From the NCBI GenBank assembly GCA_002118135.1, contig BDIU01000235.1:62001-126000 (forward strand): a stretch of DNA of 64,000 nucleotides. The letters are read 5' to 3'. Under the pieces are notes generated by a model. That model was not told the origin of the DNA. It ran no database searches and worked only from the letters and a program-made list of their open reading frames with translations. Origin of the DNA: Trebouxia sp. TZW2008 (lineage: Eukaryota; Chlorophyta; Trebouxiophyceae; Trebouxiales; Trebouxiaceae). A program made the position numbers and the translations under genes. Shown one piece after another: positions 36,501-48,027 of this stretch (positions within the stretch are counted from its first letter, which is position 1; each line of letters starts with the position of its first letter).

Positions 36501-39500
36501 AACAACATGATTTGGCAAGACAAGACATTGGCTACACAAAGTGAGCACCTGTGCTGGTGGTGGCAGTCATTGCCATCAATGCAGCCACGACAGCGCTTAC
36601 CAAGGGTCTAGGGTCTTGCAGAGCCGCTGCATCATCTGCTGTACACTGCGTCAGCATGCCCATCAGGCTGCGCTGGTCCAGGAAGCACTCCAGCTTCTCT
36701 GTGCTTGGGTCACTGGCTGCACCGCTGCTCCTCACAGCTGCAGGCCATACAGTGAAAGTCACCTTCTATACCAATTGCTGCGACCAAACAAGACAACAAA
36801 TGCTCAAAAGTTGCATGGCACATGCTTATCACCATGACATATAGCCAAACTTCTGTTTGTGCTTGGGTCATTGGCTGCACTGCCGTTCCTCACATCTGCA
36901 CGTGCAAATTGGAGTCAAAGCTGTCAAGGTTTGCAGAGGTGCTGCAGCTCAGAGTCAAACACAAACAGCAAGTGTTGCTCAATCAGTATGTCAGCTGCAT
37001 AATCTACTTCAGATTGAATGTTCAGCGCAGAACCTTCACTGCAATGATACTACAGAAAAAGGACGTCATGTGCAGCTATCAGGATGGTGCACCAGAGATG
37101 CAGAGCCGACGCAGCTTTGACTATAGCATGAGTACAGCTGAAACTCACCTAAGTCCAGGAGGGACTGCAACCTGATGACAGACACCTGGCCAGCAGGCTT
37201 GGCCAGCTCTTCTTCAGCACTGTCCAAGAAGGACAGCAGCAGGTCTCCCTGGTCCAGCAGAAAGTAGTGCTTGAGGGCAGCCAGGGTGTGATTGAGGCCC
37301 AGGTCATGCTGCAGCAGGCGCAGTAACGCTAGGCTGGACCCCTCAAAGGCTGCCTGGATGTGCTGCATGTAGTTGCCAGACCCATACTCTGCATTTCCAA
37401 CAGCTCTTTTGGGCTCATGATAATTGAGATAGCCGGAAGCTTGATTGCCGCAGGACCAAGCCTTGAATCAAGATTGTTGTATATGATCAATGCTGCACAC
37501 TGACAGCAAGCTCAGGAGCATTTTCTTCTTAAGACACGTTCTTTTGATCTTGCTCTACAATTGAGCCATGCCAGCTCTACAATTGAGCCATGCAAGGGAG
37601 TGAGTCCATGCATTGTTTGATGCATCTCATCATTGGCATACTTCAGTGGTTTTGGCAGGACCTTGCAAATGCGTGGCGATGCATAAATTTACGCAACTTG
37701 CGAGCTACAGCACCATAAAGAAACAGGGCTATACCTATGTGTACATCGGGTGGCAAGGGGCGATGCACCTCCCTCCCACACTCCCTGATGGCATTCAGAT
37801 ACTTGCCAGTCGTCAGGATGCTGTCTTTGGCCTCTGCCAAGATAGCAGGCACATCATGGACAGCAGCACCTGCAGCAACAGGCATTGAACTGCATGAAGG
37901 ATGCAGCAACATCATGCACACGTCATGAATGGCTTGAAATGGGTGACTGTGTTCTGTTTATTGTACACAGCATGCTTTGGTTTTCCTTGAACACAGGATG
38001 ACCATGACATAGCAGCCAACTGAGCATGCACTACAGTGCTACAGACGCCGGCAAGGCAAAAGATACACAGCACCTTTGGAGGTCAGAGAGACATGGCCTT
38101 GAGTGTCTAGCAGCGGCCTCAGGCTATAGCGGTGGTACCAGTAGGCACTCTGGTCATCGTTGCTGACGCTGTCCTTGGTGATGTCCTGCAGAACCAAAAC
38201 GTCTGTCATGGATGCGATGTGACTTGGCTGCTTCATGTCAATTGAAGGCAGTACAGAAACACAAGCCAAGTGTGACACTGCTGAAATGTGTAGGGCAAGA
38301 CAAGCTGCTTGAGCTGAGCACAACATTACACCAGATGATAAGCCTGATGACCTGTAGTTAGGTGCTTCAGGATAAGCTGTGCAGGATGTACTGAGGTGCA
38401 GAAGAGCTTGATCAAGTGACAATCATCTTCTAATTGCTCAGGAAGATCAGCTTGAAAGCAGATGGCACTCAAGTGCTCAAAAGCGCAAGTTTGTGCAAAA
38501 TCAACTTGTGATCTCATGAAGTGCATCCACAGTTCTCACACATTTTTTGCATCAATGACTCAACAGCAAGAAATTTGCCATATTTACCTTATGCTCTTGG
38601 ACCATGAACTCCCCATATGGGTCATGCACCACTCCCTCACACAGCCATCGTTCCAACACCCTGCACAACACGTTTGATTGAAATGCTGCTTGCTAAGCAA
38701 TTTGTTGTATTCACCATTCATCAACACACTGTCACAGTCGCTAGCAGTACATGTTGCATGGAGATCTAGTGGTGTTGTTATCAATGTTGTTATTGCGCAT
38801 CAGCCAGCAGCTTTCTGGTGCAAATGCATACTTGTGTCCAACAAACAGCTGTTGATCCAGCAGCAGATACTGCAAGCATTGCACTTGCTAGATAGAGTGC
38901 ACACCCCATTCAACAGCTTGCTAGAGCCATGCTGACTGTTGCAACATGAATACGCGAATCTTATCAGGAAAAATTGCATTCAACCCACCTTATTGCCATT
39001 TTTTGACGGGCTCTGATCATGACTGTGTCATGCTCTGCACAGACGGCAGCTTATCACACAATAAACTTGCACATGAAAGACGTACAAGACTGCAGATGCA
39101 GCAGGCATAATGCAGGCCAAGGAGTGCTGGTGCCTGTGACTTTGACTTGCAAACACCTGAAGTAAGGCGCACAGGCAGCCTGCATCAGCTTTTGCAGCAG
39201 GCGCCAGGCTTCATCATCTCCCCCAGCTCTGCTCAGACGATGGTGCAATAGGTTGAGTAATGCACTGCCACGTAGCTTGCCAGCAGCAGCTTCTGTGGCG
39301 ATTGCTGCCAGCATCTGCAATGATGCCAAGGGAGGCTGGCAGTAGTACCACAAAGCCTGCAGGTTCAGCAGAACTGTCACAGCATATGCTATCTGGAATG
39401 CTTTGTGTGCTTGCGCTTGTGCTAGTATACTCTGCTGCTGTAAGCCTGTTGGACCGTTGTTTGCTGCTGCGAGCTGCTGGACAGAGGCAATAGGCTACAC

Positions 39501-42500
39501 CATGCCATTTCCACAAAAGACCAGTTCAGCACCAGCAGCAGAGCCTTTTGAAAACGCAGTACAGGGGCTGGCTGAGCTAGTGGAAGGATCCTCATGCAGC
39601 AAAAACATCACTGCAAAGTCCTTTTTCCGCAGAGATGATTGCCCTGTCTGTCAAATGACATGTGACAAAGCAGCAAGTGTAAGGGCTGATTGCAAGCAGC
39701 TGCTTGGTCCTGTGGGCAAATCAGGGCCAATCAGCTGCTGAGCACCTGGGCACTTATCCAGCCAAGCATGCATGTTGATGGGGAGAAGACTGCAACAGGT
39801 ATGGATCACTGAACCAGCATCAAACAGGCCCCAAATACCTGAAGGGTAAGTCTGCCTGTACGCAAATGGTGCTCCAGCTGAGTCACCATCAGGCTCCAGT
39901 CTTGCAGCACTGACTGCATGGTGGCTGCAACCGCATGACAAACCAGCCTGCACTGTAACACATGCCATGTGCAGTGCATACACGATATTGCAGTCCAGAA
40001 ACATTCAGCTATGCCAGCATGTGGCAAAATGCAAAACTATGATGCAACTTTTGACAGACTCAGCCCAGAACACAGATAGAATGTGTGCCACACGTAGCAC
40101 TGATGCTGCAGCGTCACTGTCATGATTACTACGAGGACCTAGTCAGACTGCTGGAGCGCATGCTGGAGCATGTGTGGTTGTGACAGTGTAGCTCAGCACA
40201 CAAATGATAAAAACGTATGAATGCCAATGGTCGAAAGCTATGGAGCTGTCAATGCTGGCAATGGCATCTGCAGCTGTCGCAGCTACATGTGCAGCACACA
40301 TCCATGCAAGGAATAGGCACAACTTCTGACAGAAGCCAAGTGCAGTTTGGTGGGCCACAACATTACATCTGTTCATGCTGCATGCAAGTAGACAAGTTGC
40401 AAAGGTAGCCTGCTTACCCCCACTGGTATGCTGAGCGAGTCTCCACAAACCGCTGTACAACCACAACGCTTTCACTGCACGGACACACAAACATGGTCAG
40501 TGTAGTCTGTGCCAAGCTGAAGCAAAGCTCTGAGTGCATGGTGGCTCATGGAAATTGCACAAAGCAGGTAGGGGTACGTGAAAACGTGGTATGTGGCAAC
40601 GGAGTATGTGGCACATTTCAGACAAGCTAGCAAGCAAGCAAGCTCTTACAGTCAAGGGCTGAGTTGCGTTTGGGTTTGTTTGTTGATCAGAAATGACAGG
40701 TGCATTAGCCCACCAACACAAAGGACAGCATGGTGGGGTGGTATCACCAGTATGAGCAAGGGCCGCAACAATGTTCAATCCTGCTTGAAGCAAAGATACG
40801 CAATGTTGCAAGCCATTCACAATGCTACTATCAAACCTTGGAACAGCAGTTATGTCCCGGTCTGACCTGATTGGAAGCATCTTCAGTACAAGATCATGGG
40901 CAGACAGGTCCAGATTGCCATTGACGGCAAAGCTGATGCCAGTCTTGGGCGCTTTAGACCTGTCAAGCCTGATGTACTTGCCTTCAAAACCCATGAAGCC
41001 CCATAACAGGTCCTCCAGCACTGCAGCAGTGACGAGTTTCAGCCTTACATGCTGTGCTGCTGTATAGTACCAGATGAAAGCTGGTGCGCCTTCACCTTAT
41101 GGCCTCGAATGGCATTGAGATGCAGGCAGTATGGGGCCACAGAACATCTGTGCATTCCCCAGGCAAGTTGCATGGTGTTGGGGGAAGAGTGATGCCAACG
41201 CATTTGAGGCAGCCAAGGTGGTTTAGCTGTAGCACTATAATGAATGGGACACTGAGATGCTTTGTCACACCAATCGCATTGCTCTTGCGTGCTCAGCAGG
41301 ACTAGATGCTGGGAGCAAAGGGCTCAGTAGAAGGTGTATATCTTTGAAAGGCATAGCATGGCAAAGCTAGCTCACCAACCAGCTCCTGGACTGCAGGCGA
41401 GAATGACTCCAATGCTTGATGCCTGCTGGCAGAGGCATCTTCTAGCTGTAGTGACTCCAGCAGATACTGCCCCGTCAAGTAGGGTCGTTGCTGGTTCCAG
41501 GCTGGCAGGGCAGGGCACTCAGGGATTGCTACATTAGGCAAGCTGCCTCCAGGTGGCCGAAACAAGTCTCCAACCCCCAGCACAGTTGCTGAGGTGGGTG
41601 CTGCTTGGGCGCCTAGGGGGCTTGGGCCCCTAGGTGCTGGCAGGGCATTCTTGAGGGCTGGGGTATAGGCTGGGCCAGACTTGATAGGTGAAAAGCCATC
41701 CTCCTGTGCATTAAGTGGTCAAGACCGTTGGCCATCTAGAAATGTGGCAGGGACATCGTGAAGTTCAAGTGGACTGCAAATTTCCTGCAAATGCGTTGAC
41801 ACCAATTCATGCAGATCACTCAGCATTAGCATTGCATGATGCCAAATGATGCAGGAAGGCCGTACTGTTACAGCTATACCAGCATCTGCAGTATGCAGCA
41901 GCTACAGCACCTATCGTTCTTGATCTTTGTTGCAATCTGTAAGTTGTTTCTGGCCGAGGCATTGATGTAGTTGTGATGCAGAGGGCATGTCTTCAGTGCT
42001 ACCTGACCAAAGACAGGATTTCTGTACTCTGTCTGATTTGGACTTTGTAAAGCTTGCTGCTCATTGGACTGGGAGGCTGGCAGATTGCGCTGCTGCAAGG
42101 CTTGACGCTTGAGAGTGCTTGCTGCAGCAACTCTCTCAGCAGTCTGCAAGCCATTTCTGGAAAGTGGTGTAGGGGCAACAGAAGATGGATCTGTGCGCCT
42201 GGCCTGATTATGTACATGCCGAGGTGCTGTTGCTTGTGGCGCTGCTGGCGTTTGGTTCTGGGTTGGCATGTCTTGTAGCAGTGCCAGCTGATTTTGGATG
42301 GTGGAGGGTATATGCAGCGCATTTGCTGTGTTCCGCCCCAATGGCGGCCTAGCTGACAGTGCCTGCTTGGTGTATGTGTTTGTCTGGACCATGTGCAGGA
42401 TGATCAGCAATGCCTCAACCAGTGGGGTTCTGCGCATGCATGAGCAGGGCTGAAAAAGACAGTTGTTTGGTGCATAGCAGCAAGCTTGCTTCTGCTTACC

Positions 42501-42850
42501 CTTTGGCATCAAGGTGCTGCAGCTGCTGCTCAAGCTGAGCGCCTTTTGCTGCAGACTGCAACAGGTTGGTTTTTGCTGTTTGTACATCCTGCAGAATTGT
42601 TATCCATGCAATTGGCAGCTTGCAAATGTGCACAGCCACTATGAAGCAAAGCGCAGCATCAAAACACAGCCATTACCCGCTCCCACTTTTCAGTAGAGAC
42701 TGCTTTCTCACTGCTCAAGACAGAGACCGCAGTCTGGATCAATTTGGCAGGGAAAGCTTTGCCGCCGACTGCGTTGTGAACATCTTCAGCTAGCTTTGTC
42801 ACCAATTTCTCGATCTGCTCCGGCCGGGGACGCTGGGCGTAACCGCTCAT
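33595..42850 (-). CDS. GCP2: Gamma-tubulin complex component 2 (Spc97/Spc98 family)
   Basis: Nineteen exons on the minus strand: 42850-42677, 42588-42500, 42429-42003, 41703-41376, 41059-40837, 40474-40418, 39947-39839, 39356-39157, 38660-38588, 38185-38074, 37869-37735, 37388-37149, 36737-36601, 36190-36107, 35918-35773, 35288-35135, 34780-34588, 34045-33950 and 33749-33595. Every phase matches; the product is 1043 residues. GCP2 pairs with GCP3 to form the gamma-tubulin small complex that nucleates microtubules. GRIP1 features: QQRPYLTGQYLLESL, EDLLWGFMGFEGKYI, RFVETRSAYQWG, GLVCHAVAATM, QLEHHLRTGRLTLQ, AYWYHRYSL, ILTTGKYLNAIREC, and KHYFLLDQGDLLLSFLDSA. GRIP2 features: WPLSIVISQQAMTQYQLVFR, HLFELKYVERQL and LLYVTFEVLEPLWH. 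Residues about 90-235 are a Gln/Pro-rich variable region. Introns 12 and 17 hold exon-edge copies. Confidence 0.93.
34440..34545 (-). repeat. Decayed copy of GCP2 exon 17 3' end
   Basis: On the minus strand this stretch resembles the last 100 bases of exon 17 (34588-34690), including a matching ATTGTGCCAACAG|GTCTGC donor edge. It reads FTNIFAGLHNNEQHSS then a stop, against FTKITASLHVDVEHSS in the true exon. It lies in intron 17. Confidence 0.65.
36848..36910 (-). repeat. Copy of GCP2 exon 13 5' end in intron 12
   Basis: On the minus strand, CACGTGCAG|ATGTGAGGAACGGCAGTGCAGCCAATGACCCAAGCACA mirrors the real exon 13 start (GGCCTGCAG|CTGTGAGGAGC...). It includes the acceptor and the first 50 or so coding bases, then diverges. 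Confidence 0.65.
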
Positions 42851-43717
42851 CGCGTTTGATCAGCCATACTGTAGTAGTCGGCTTCTAACCGCTACGCATT
42901 GCATTGATGTCAGCAGCTGGTGTCTGAGTCGGGCAATACTCACGAAGGCTCGCAGATTGGTCAGATGCACTCCAGACTCTCTTCACCAAACGGCGAGAAG
43001 TAGGCTCTGCGCCACTTTGCTTGATCGCGACAGGTGCGACGCCGGTGAACGATACAGCAAAGAGCAAGGCAGCGCAATGTCAAAATTTGTTATTGAGATC
43101 TGGTTCTTTGCCTGTGATCACACGCAGCAGAAAGTTTCCCCCGGAAGTTTTGCCTTGAGTCCTGAGCACCAACCTAGCAAAGCTTGATTTGCCTGTTCTT
43201 CTTCAGCTCATGTCCATTGAATGCTCTTGGCTGGCTAAAGCATGTACCTATTCGTCCTCTTTACGTGCGTACATGAGACTTTGCTCGTCCTTGAACCAGT
43301 ATCGCTGCTTGAACAGTATCGCTGTCAGCACACCACGACCCATCATGAATTGAACCTGCAGCTGTTGTCAGTGCCACCACTCATGGTAATGCTATGACAC
43401 TCTGGCTTGAAAGCTGGCTGGTCTGTGCTGGAATGACAGAGCAGGCTCATCCAGGTGTCGATCACAGATGTCTGTGTCAGTTGCAGGATACATTGCAGAC
43501 GTGCGTTGACAGTGTGAAACCTAGCTGATGCAGCCGCAAATTTGGAAATCGCACGCCATTGCTTTTTCAAATGCTATTGAGTAATTGTTTCAGTCATCCA
43601 CAGCACAACACTGCAACTGAAAGTGTCAAAGGCGACTCCATAGTATGAATTGAATGAGGCCTTCACTACAGTACTTACAGCATTTGTGAGCAACCTTGTG
43701 TCATGTCTCTCATCATG
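42851..43717. other. Intergenic region (867 bp)
   Basis: Between the start of the GCP2 gene and the end of the short-chain dehydrogenase gene, both minus. Presumed GCP2 promoter plus 3' UTR of the dehydrogenase gene. No gene is supported. Confidence 0.5.
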
Positions 43718-46700
43718 CTACCATGGGATAGCTTCATGCTTGTAATCATACCATTTTCCATTAAGCGGCAGATCACTTTCCAAAACTGACAGCAGCCCTG
43801 ACACACTTTGGTCAACATTGATCAAGCCATTGCCATTTGTCATGTCAGTCCTGACATAGCCTGGGTGGAGAAGGACACATGTCACACCATCGCCTTCCAG
43901 ATCAATGGACATGGACTTGTTCACTGCAGAGCATCCACTCAAGTGTTTGTCTTGACTGACAACAAGCAAGTAGACCAAAGATGTTGTATGCCATGGGCGT
44001 CATGCGTCGAGGAGTTCTCAATCCACAGTCCCAATAAGTTTGATAAGGCAACAAGTATCTCAGATTGTCAGGTCATGGCAATCTGATGCATCAGGTGGAA
44101 GGAATGCTGAGGGAAAAAAAAGGTTGCTGCCAAGTCAGAAGAAGACATGCAGAGGACCTGAATGCTCACAAACACTGAGCCACAAACACAAGCATGACAA
44201 CTACTAGTCAAGGGGAGACATCCAATGCAACTGCATCCAGCCCAAATGCAAAAGTTGTCACTGTAAAACATGCAGCCGATGTCATGATAGCCAATTAAGC
44301 CCAGTAAAGGTGTGCATCAGCATCAGTAGCATGCTTGCCATTGTTGAGTGCCGACTTGGAAGCTCTGTATGCATAAGACCCTCCGGAGCCATTGTCTTCA
44401 ACTGAGCCAACCTGCAAAGCACACAAGCTGTCAGAACAGACCTGGCTGGCCCTAGCACTGCTGCATGCACATTGAAGCCGCACAGCCCATCACTGTGCAT
44501 AGCACCCTGTTTATGTAGCAAAAGAGCTGCTGATGACACGGGCATCAATGCTAGCAAGGTGAGAAATGTCATGCGAGCAAAAGACAGGTGCCCAAGAAAG
44601 CCTCCCATTGGCATTGCAGAACACAGCATCACGCACAGAGGCAGGTCATTATGATACAAGAGGGCAAGACATTTCCAGTTGACAGACATTTGTGCAGCGA
44701 AAGCTGAGAAGGAGCAGTGGTGAAGGTGAAGCACGCATTGAAAATTGTGCAAGACTGCCTGCCTTTGAGGTAAAATTGCCAACAATGGCCAGCTTGCCAC
44801 AAAACATAACACATGCTGAGAGGCACAAATACATGCGCACCGGGAAGTGTGACAGAAGTTCAAGAGCAGCATGTGAGGGACAGAGGCTGCCTACCTTTGA
44901 GGTCGTATTGCCCACTAGATAGCCCAGCTTGCCATATCCAAAAGCCACACGCATGTCAGATGCATACACTCATGCGCAAAAAGAGGTGTGAGAGAAGTTC
45001 AACAGCAGTACATGTGAGGGACGAAGGTTGCCTGCCTTGAGATGTTGAGAAACCAAAAGCCTGTTCGGAGGCATACACACATGCATGAGGGGAAGTAGGA
45101 AGAGAACTATAGGAGCACTAAAAATGCAGCATACAGGCTGCCTGCCTTTCAGGTGACATTGCCCACCACGGAGCACGTCTTGCCCAGTCCATAAGCCACA
45201 CACATGTCGATATGAATACATTCATGCTGACTGGGTTGAGATCACCCAAAGCAATCAGTGTGAAGGACGCAGGCAATAGGAAGTTCTGCTTGCTGGATCC
45301 ATGGATGCGTAGGGTGATGCTCAGTAGGAAATGGGATTCCAAATGCAAAAGCAGTGAAGGTTGCAGGCTGCCTGCCTTTGAGGTGACATTGCCCACTAGG
45401 GAGCCCGGCTTGCCAATCAGCTTGTTCCTCAACAGCTGCTGCACCACCAGCAGAGGCCCTATTGTGTTAGCCTGGTATGTGAACAGCATGTCTTCAGCAG
45501 TCACTGTCTCCAGGCTAATCTGAGGTCCATATACACCGGCATTGTTAATGACTACCTGCAAAAGCAAAGTCTGACGTTGCAACTTGAATGTCTTGGGTTG
45601 AGAACTGCTTACTTTGCCCTTGTGTGTCAACAGCATGATGCGCATAGCAGCGCAACATGGACGCAAGCGGGCGCTGTCAAAGTAGTCACAAGCTGACCAA
45701 CCACGCTCACAGAATGACCAAATCACATGCTCGTCAGTGACTCCGTTACAGCCTGAAGACAGGACGTTGATATGGGTCTTCAGCACAATATTGCTCAGCT
45801 CATAAATGTTTTCTGACAGCAGCCCAAATGTAGGTATGCATGCTTTGCAACATTCAGATGGCTGGTGCAGACTACAGTAACAACTCTTTGTTAGGACACT
45901 TGGTGTAAGGACAATCTTGATGTAAGGGCAATGCCATTGGTAACCAATCACTGCATTCTGACTGCAGTGGTCCCTCTGAGTAAGAACAATATCATGTAAA
46001 GGCATTTTTCTGGGTACCCAAAGCAGTCATTACAAAGAGAGCTTACTTCAGGAGTAAGCAAGTAAGGGCTTACATCAATGTGCTTGGTGTGCCCGGCCAA
46101 CTCTTTGGCCCAAGCCTGCATTCGGCAATAGTGTAATGCAAGTGAACCTCATCTGACATTTCATCTGCATGCATTGACAAACAGAACTACCATTGCATGT
46201 GTGTACAAGACAAGACTAGTACAAATACTGCTGTTGTCACTAGCTTAGATTTGGCAGATGGCTGTAGAGTGTATGCAGCACTGATAAATTTGATTCACCA
46301 ATACACCATGGCCTGGGGGATGAGACATTTGCAACACATGCTGGCATGCATGCACAAGGGTGACTACAACGCGTCAGTTGAATCTGGATGGCCACGTGAC
46401 CATGGACTTGGCATGCAGACTTGATCTTGCTGTCATGCTTTGAATGCTGCGTGTTACATGATTGTCTGCTGTGTTCACTTGAACAAGGTTGCATGTACTG
46501 CTGAGCGCCCTGAGTGGCATTTCATGCTTAGTCATGCCATTCTGTGTGCAAGGCCATACCTCAATTGATGCTGGATCTGAGACATCTAGCTTGACAACAT
46601 GGGCCACACCAACTTTGTTCAGCTCAGCTGCATCAGCAGGGTTCCGGCAACTTGCTATGACTGTGTTGCCCTTTGCCAAAAGCTGCTTGGTCCACTGCAA

Positions 46701-47038
46701 AGCAGCAGTTGAGGACACTCAGCAACAGCAAATGCAGATGATGCCATCGCACCCCAATTAGATAAGCATGTCAGATTTTCTGTGACAGGCAGCAGGCCAA
46801 ATCTTGCTCAGCGTCTTTTGATATCGGGCAAGGGTGCACTTACCCAGCAGCAAATCAGGCAAACACAACACTACGATTCACTCACAGACAAATCTTTGGA
46901 CCACTGCATAGCGTTTCAGGCAGGCAGCAAAATTTACTATTAGCAAGCAACAGAGGTGTCATGCCTTGCCTCCAGACCAAGGCCTCTGTTTGCTCCTGTG
47001 ACAAGCACAGTCTTGTCTCGTATTGCTGAGCCAGCCAT
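43718..47038 (-). CDS. Short-chain dehydrogenase/reductase (classical SDR)
   Basis: Six exons on the minus strand, 47038-46970, 46694-46560, 46115-46074, 45555-45376, 44411-44339 and 43923-43718, give 234 residues, close to the usual SDR length. The Rossmann cofactor site is TGANRGLG (14-21), the structural motif INNAG (85-89), and the active site Y157-x-x-x-K161 in SYAYRASKSALN, with Ser141 or Ser145 as the likely third residue. The ending GVTCVLLHPGYVRTDMTN is typical of C-factor-like SDRs. The substrate is unknown; NADP is not proven. Introns 1, 4 and 5 all start with GC (GAG|GCAAGG, AAG|GCAGGC, ATG|GCAAGC); phase and homology both demand these donors. Intron 3 holds a MITE-like element and intron 4 an array of copies of the exon 4 end. 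Confidence 0.9.
44560..45430. repeat. Tandem array of exon 4 3' ends in SDR intron 4
   Basis: The last 50-60 bases of exon 4 plus donor (minus strand, ...GGCAATGTCACCTCAAAG|GCAGGC) recur at about 45130-45190, 44880-44935 and 44735-44800, with decayed traces near 45020 and 44580. Flanking words such as GAAGTTCAACAGCAGTACATGTGAGGG also repeat, giving units of roughly 95-240 bp. The copy at 44880-44935 carries a GT donor (AAAG|GTAGGC) where the true exon has GC. Confidence 0.75.
45874..46048. mobile_element. 175-bp MITE-like element, copy 3
   Basis: In reverse orientation to copy 1. Shared words include TGCTTTGGGTACC, GCAGTCAGAATGCAGTGATTGG, CCTTACATCAAGA-TGTCCTTACACCAAGTGTCC and AACAAAGAG near the end. 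It lies in intron 3 of the SDR gene, about 25 nt from the 5' splice site. Confidence 0.75.
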
Positions 47039-48027
47039 CACAGCAAGTCTAGAAGAGCGAGGTGGGCAACCTGCAAAAGTGCCATGCTAGCATTTTGCGA
47101 GCAGACACGGGACGAAAATTGTTCTGCTCACGGCCGTTGTTGCCTGCTGCTGACCTGCAGAGATGCTCCGTCCTCCACGAACTTTTGCGCAAGAAAACGG
47201 AACCCTGCATAGAGCGTGATCGGTCCGGTGCAGAGCTCGGTGATGGCCTAGGCACAGGCCTGTGCAAGCTGACCCAGGGTTCGCAGCGGCAGGAGCAGTT
47301 GTAGAGCGCAGAGACAACCCATTTTGGTCAAATTGGCCACCTTGTGAACTGCTGTCGAGCAAGCATTCCCCGCACGAGCTATCCTCTAGTCAGGTCAGGA
47401 AGCTCCGAGTTGCCAAGTAGGCGAGCAAAGCTGTCGCCGGCTGCGGTGTCTGCGGAACGATTGGCCGCGAGGAGTCGACCTCTGACGTACTGCACAAGTG
47501 CAACAATGCTGCGTTTGCACTCGTCCAACAGAAGTCACCTGTCGTTATCCAGTTCATACGCAACTTATTGTGCGGCGTTGTTGGAAGTGGCTGCGACGAA
47601 ATCCCGACCCGATGTCACATTTGGCAAATTTGGTCAGAACCCCAGTGCGAAATCAATTTAAAGGGGTGACATTTGTGTCACATTTTTCGAGCCGCTTCAA
47701 TTGGGGAATTGATTCAAGCGGAGGTTGAAGCAGCGGGCTAACACCCTTTACACAGCGCCACCTGTGGCGTAGCCAACCCCAGCCGCTCCCATCGACTGCG
47801 TCACCTTTGTGCCCTGTTTAATTTGTTGCTCCTGCGGCATTGCTCGGCATCAACGCTTGTCGGGGAGCAGGACCGCAAACAGAGGCAGCGACCGCATTAC
47901 GCAAAGACATTTCAGCTGCAGCTGCCTACAGCACCTCTGCAAGCAATAGGTCTTCAAGGACAAATTTGGCGACATTCTTGGGCGCATAAGCTAATGCAGC
48001 GGTGATTGCGATTGTCGGTCACGCAGT
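47039..48027. other. Divergent intergenic region (989 bp)
   Basis: Between the SDR start (minus) and the GT2-GH9 fusion start (plus). It is more GC-rich than the flanks, as expected for shared promoter sequence. Open frames at 47062-47304 and 47344-47661 (plus) and 47087-47362 (minus) overlap each other and show no family features. Confidence 0.5.

Noticed and set aside
47062..47661. Overlapping open frames in the SDR/GT2-GH9 divergent region
   Set aside because: They overlap on both strands, show no family features, and sit where promoters are expected.
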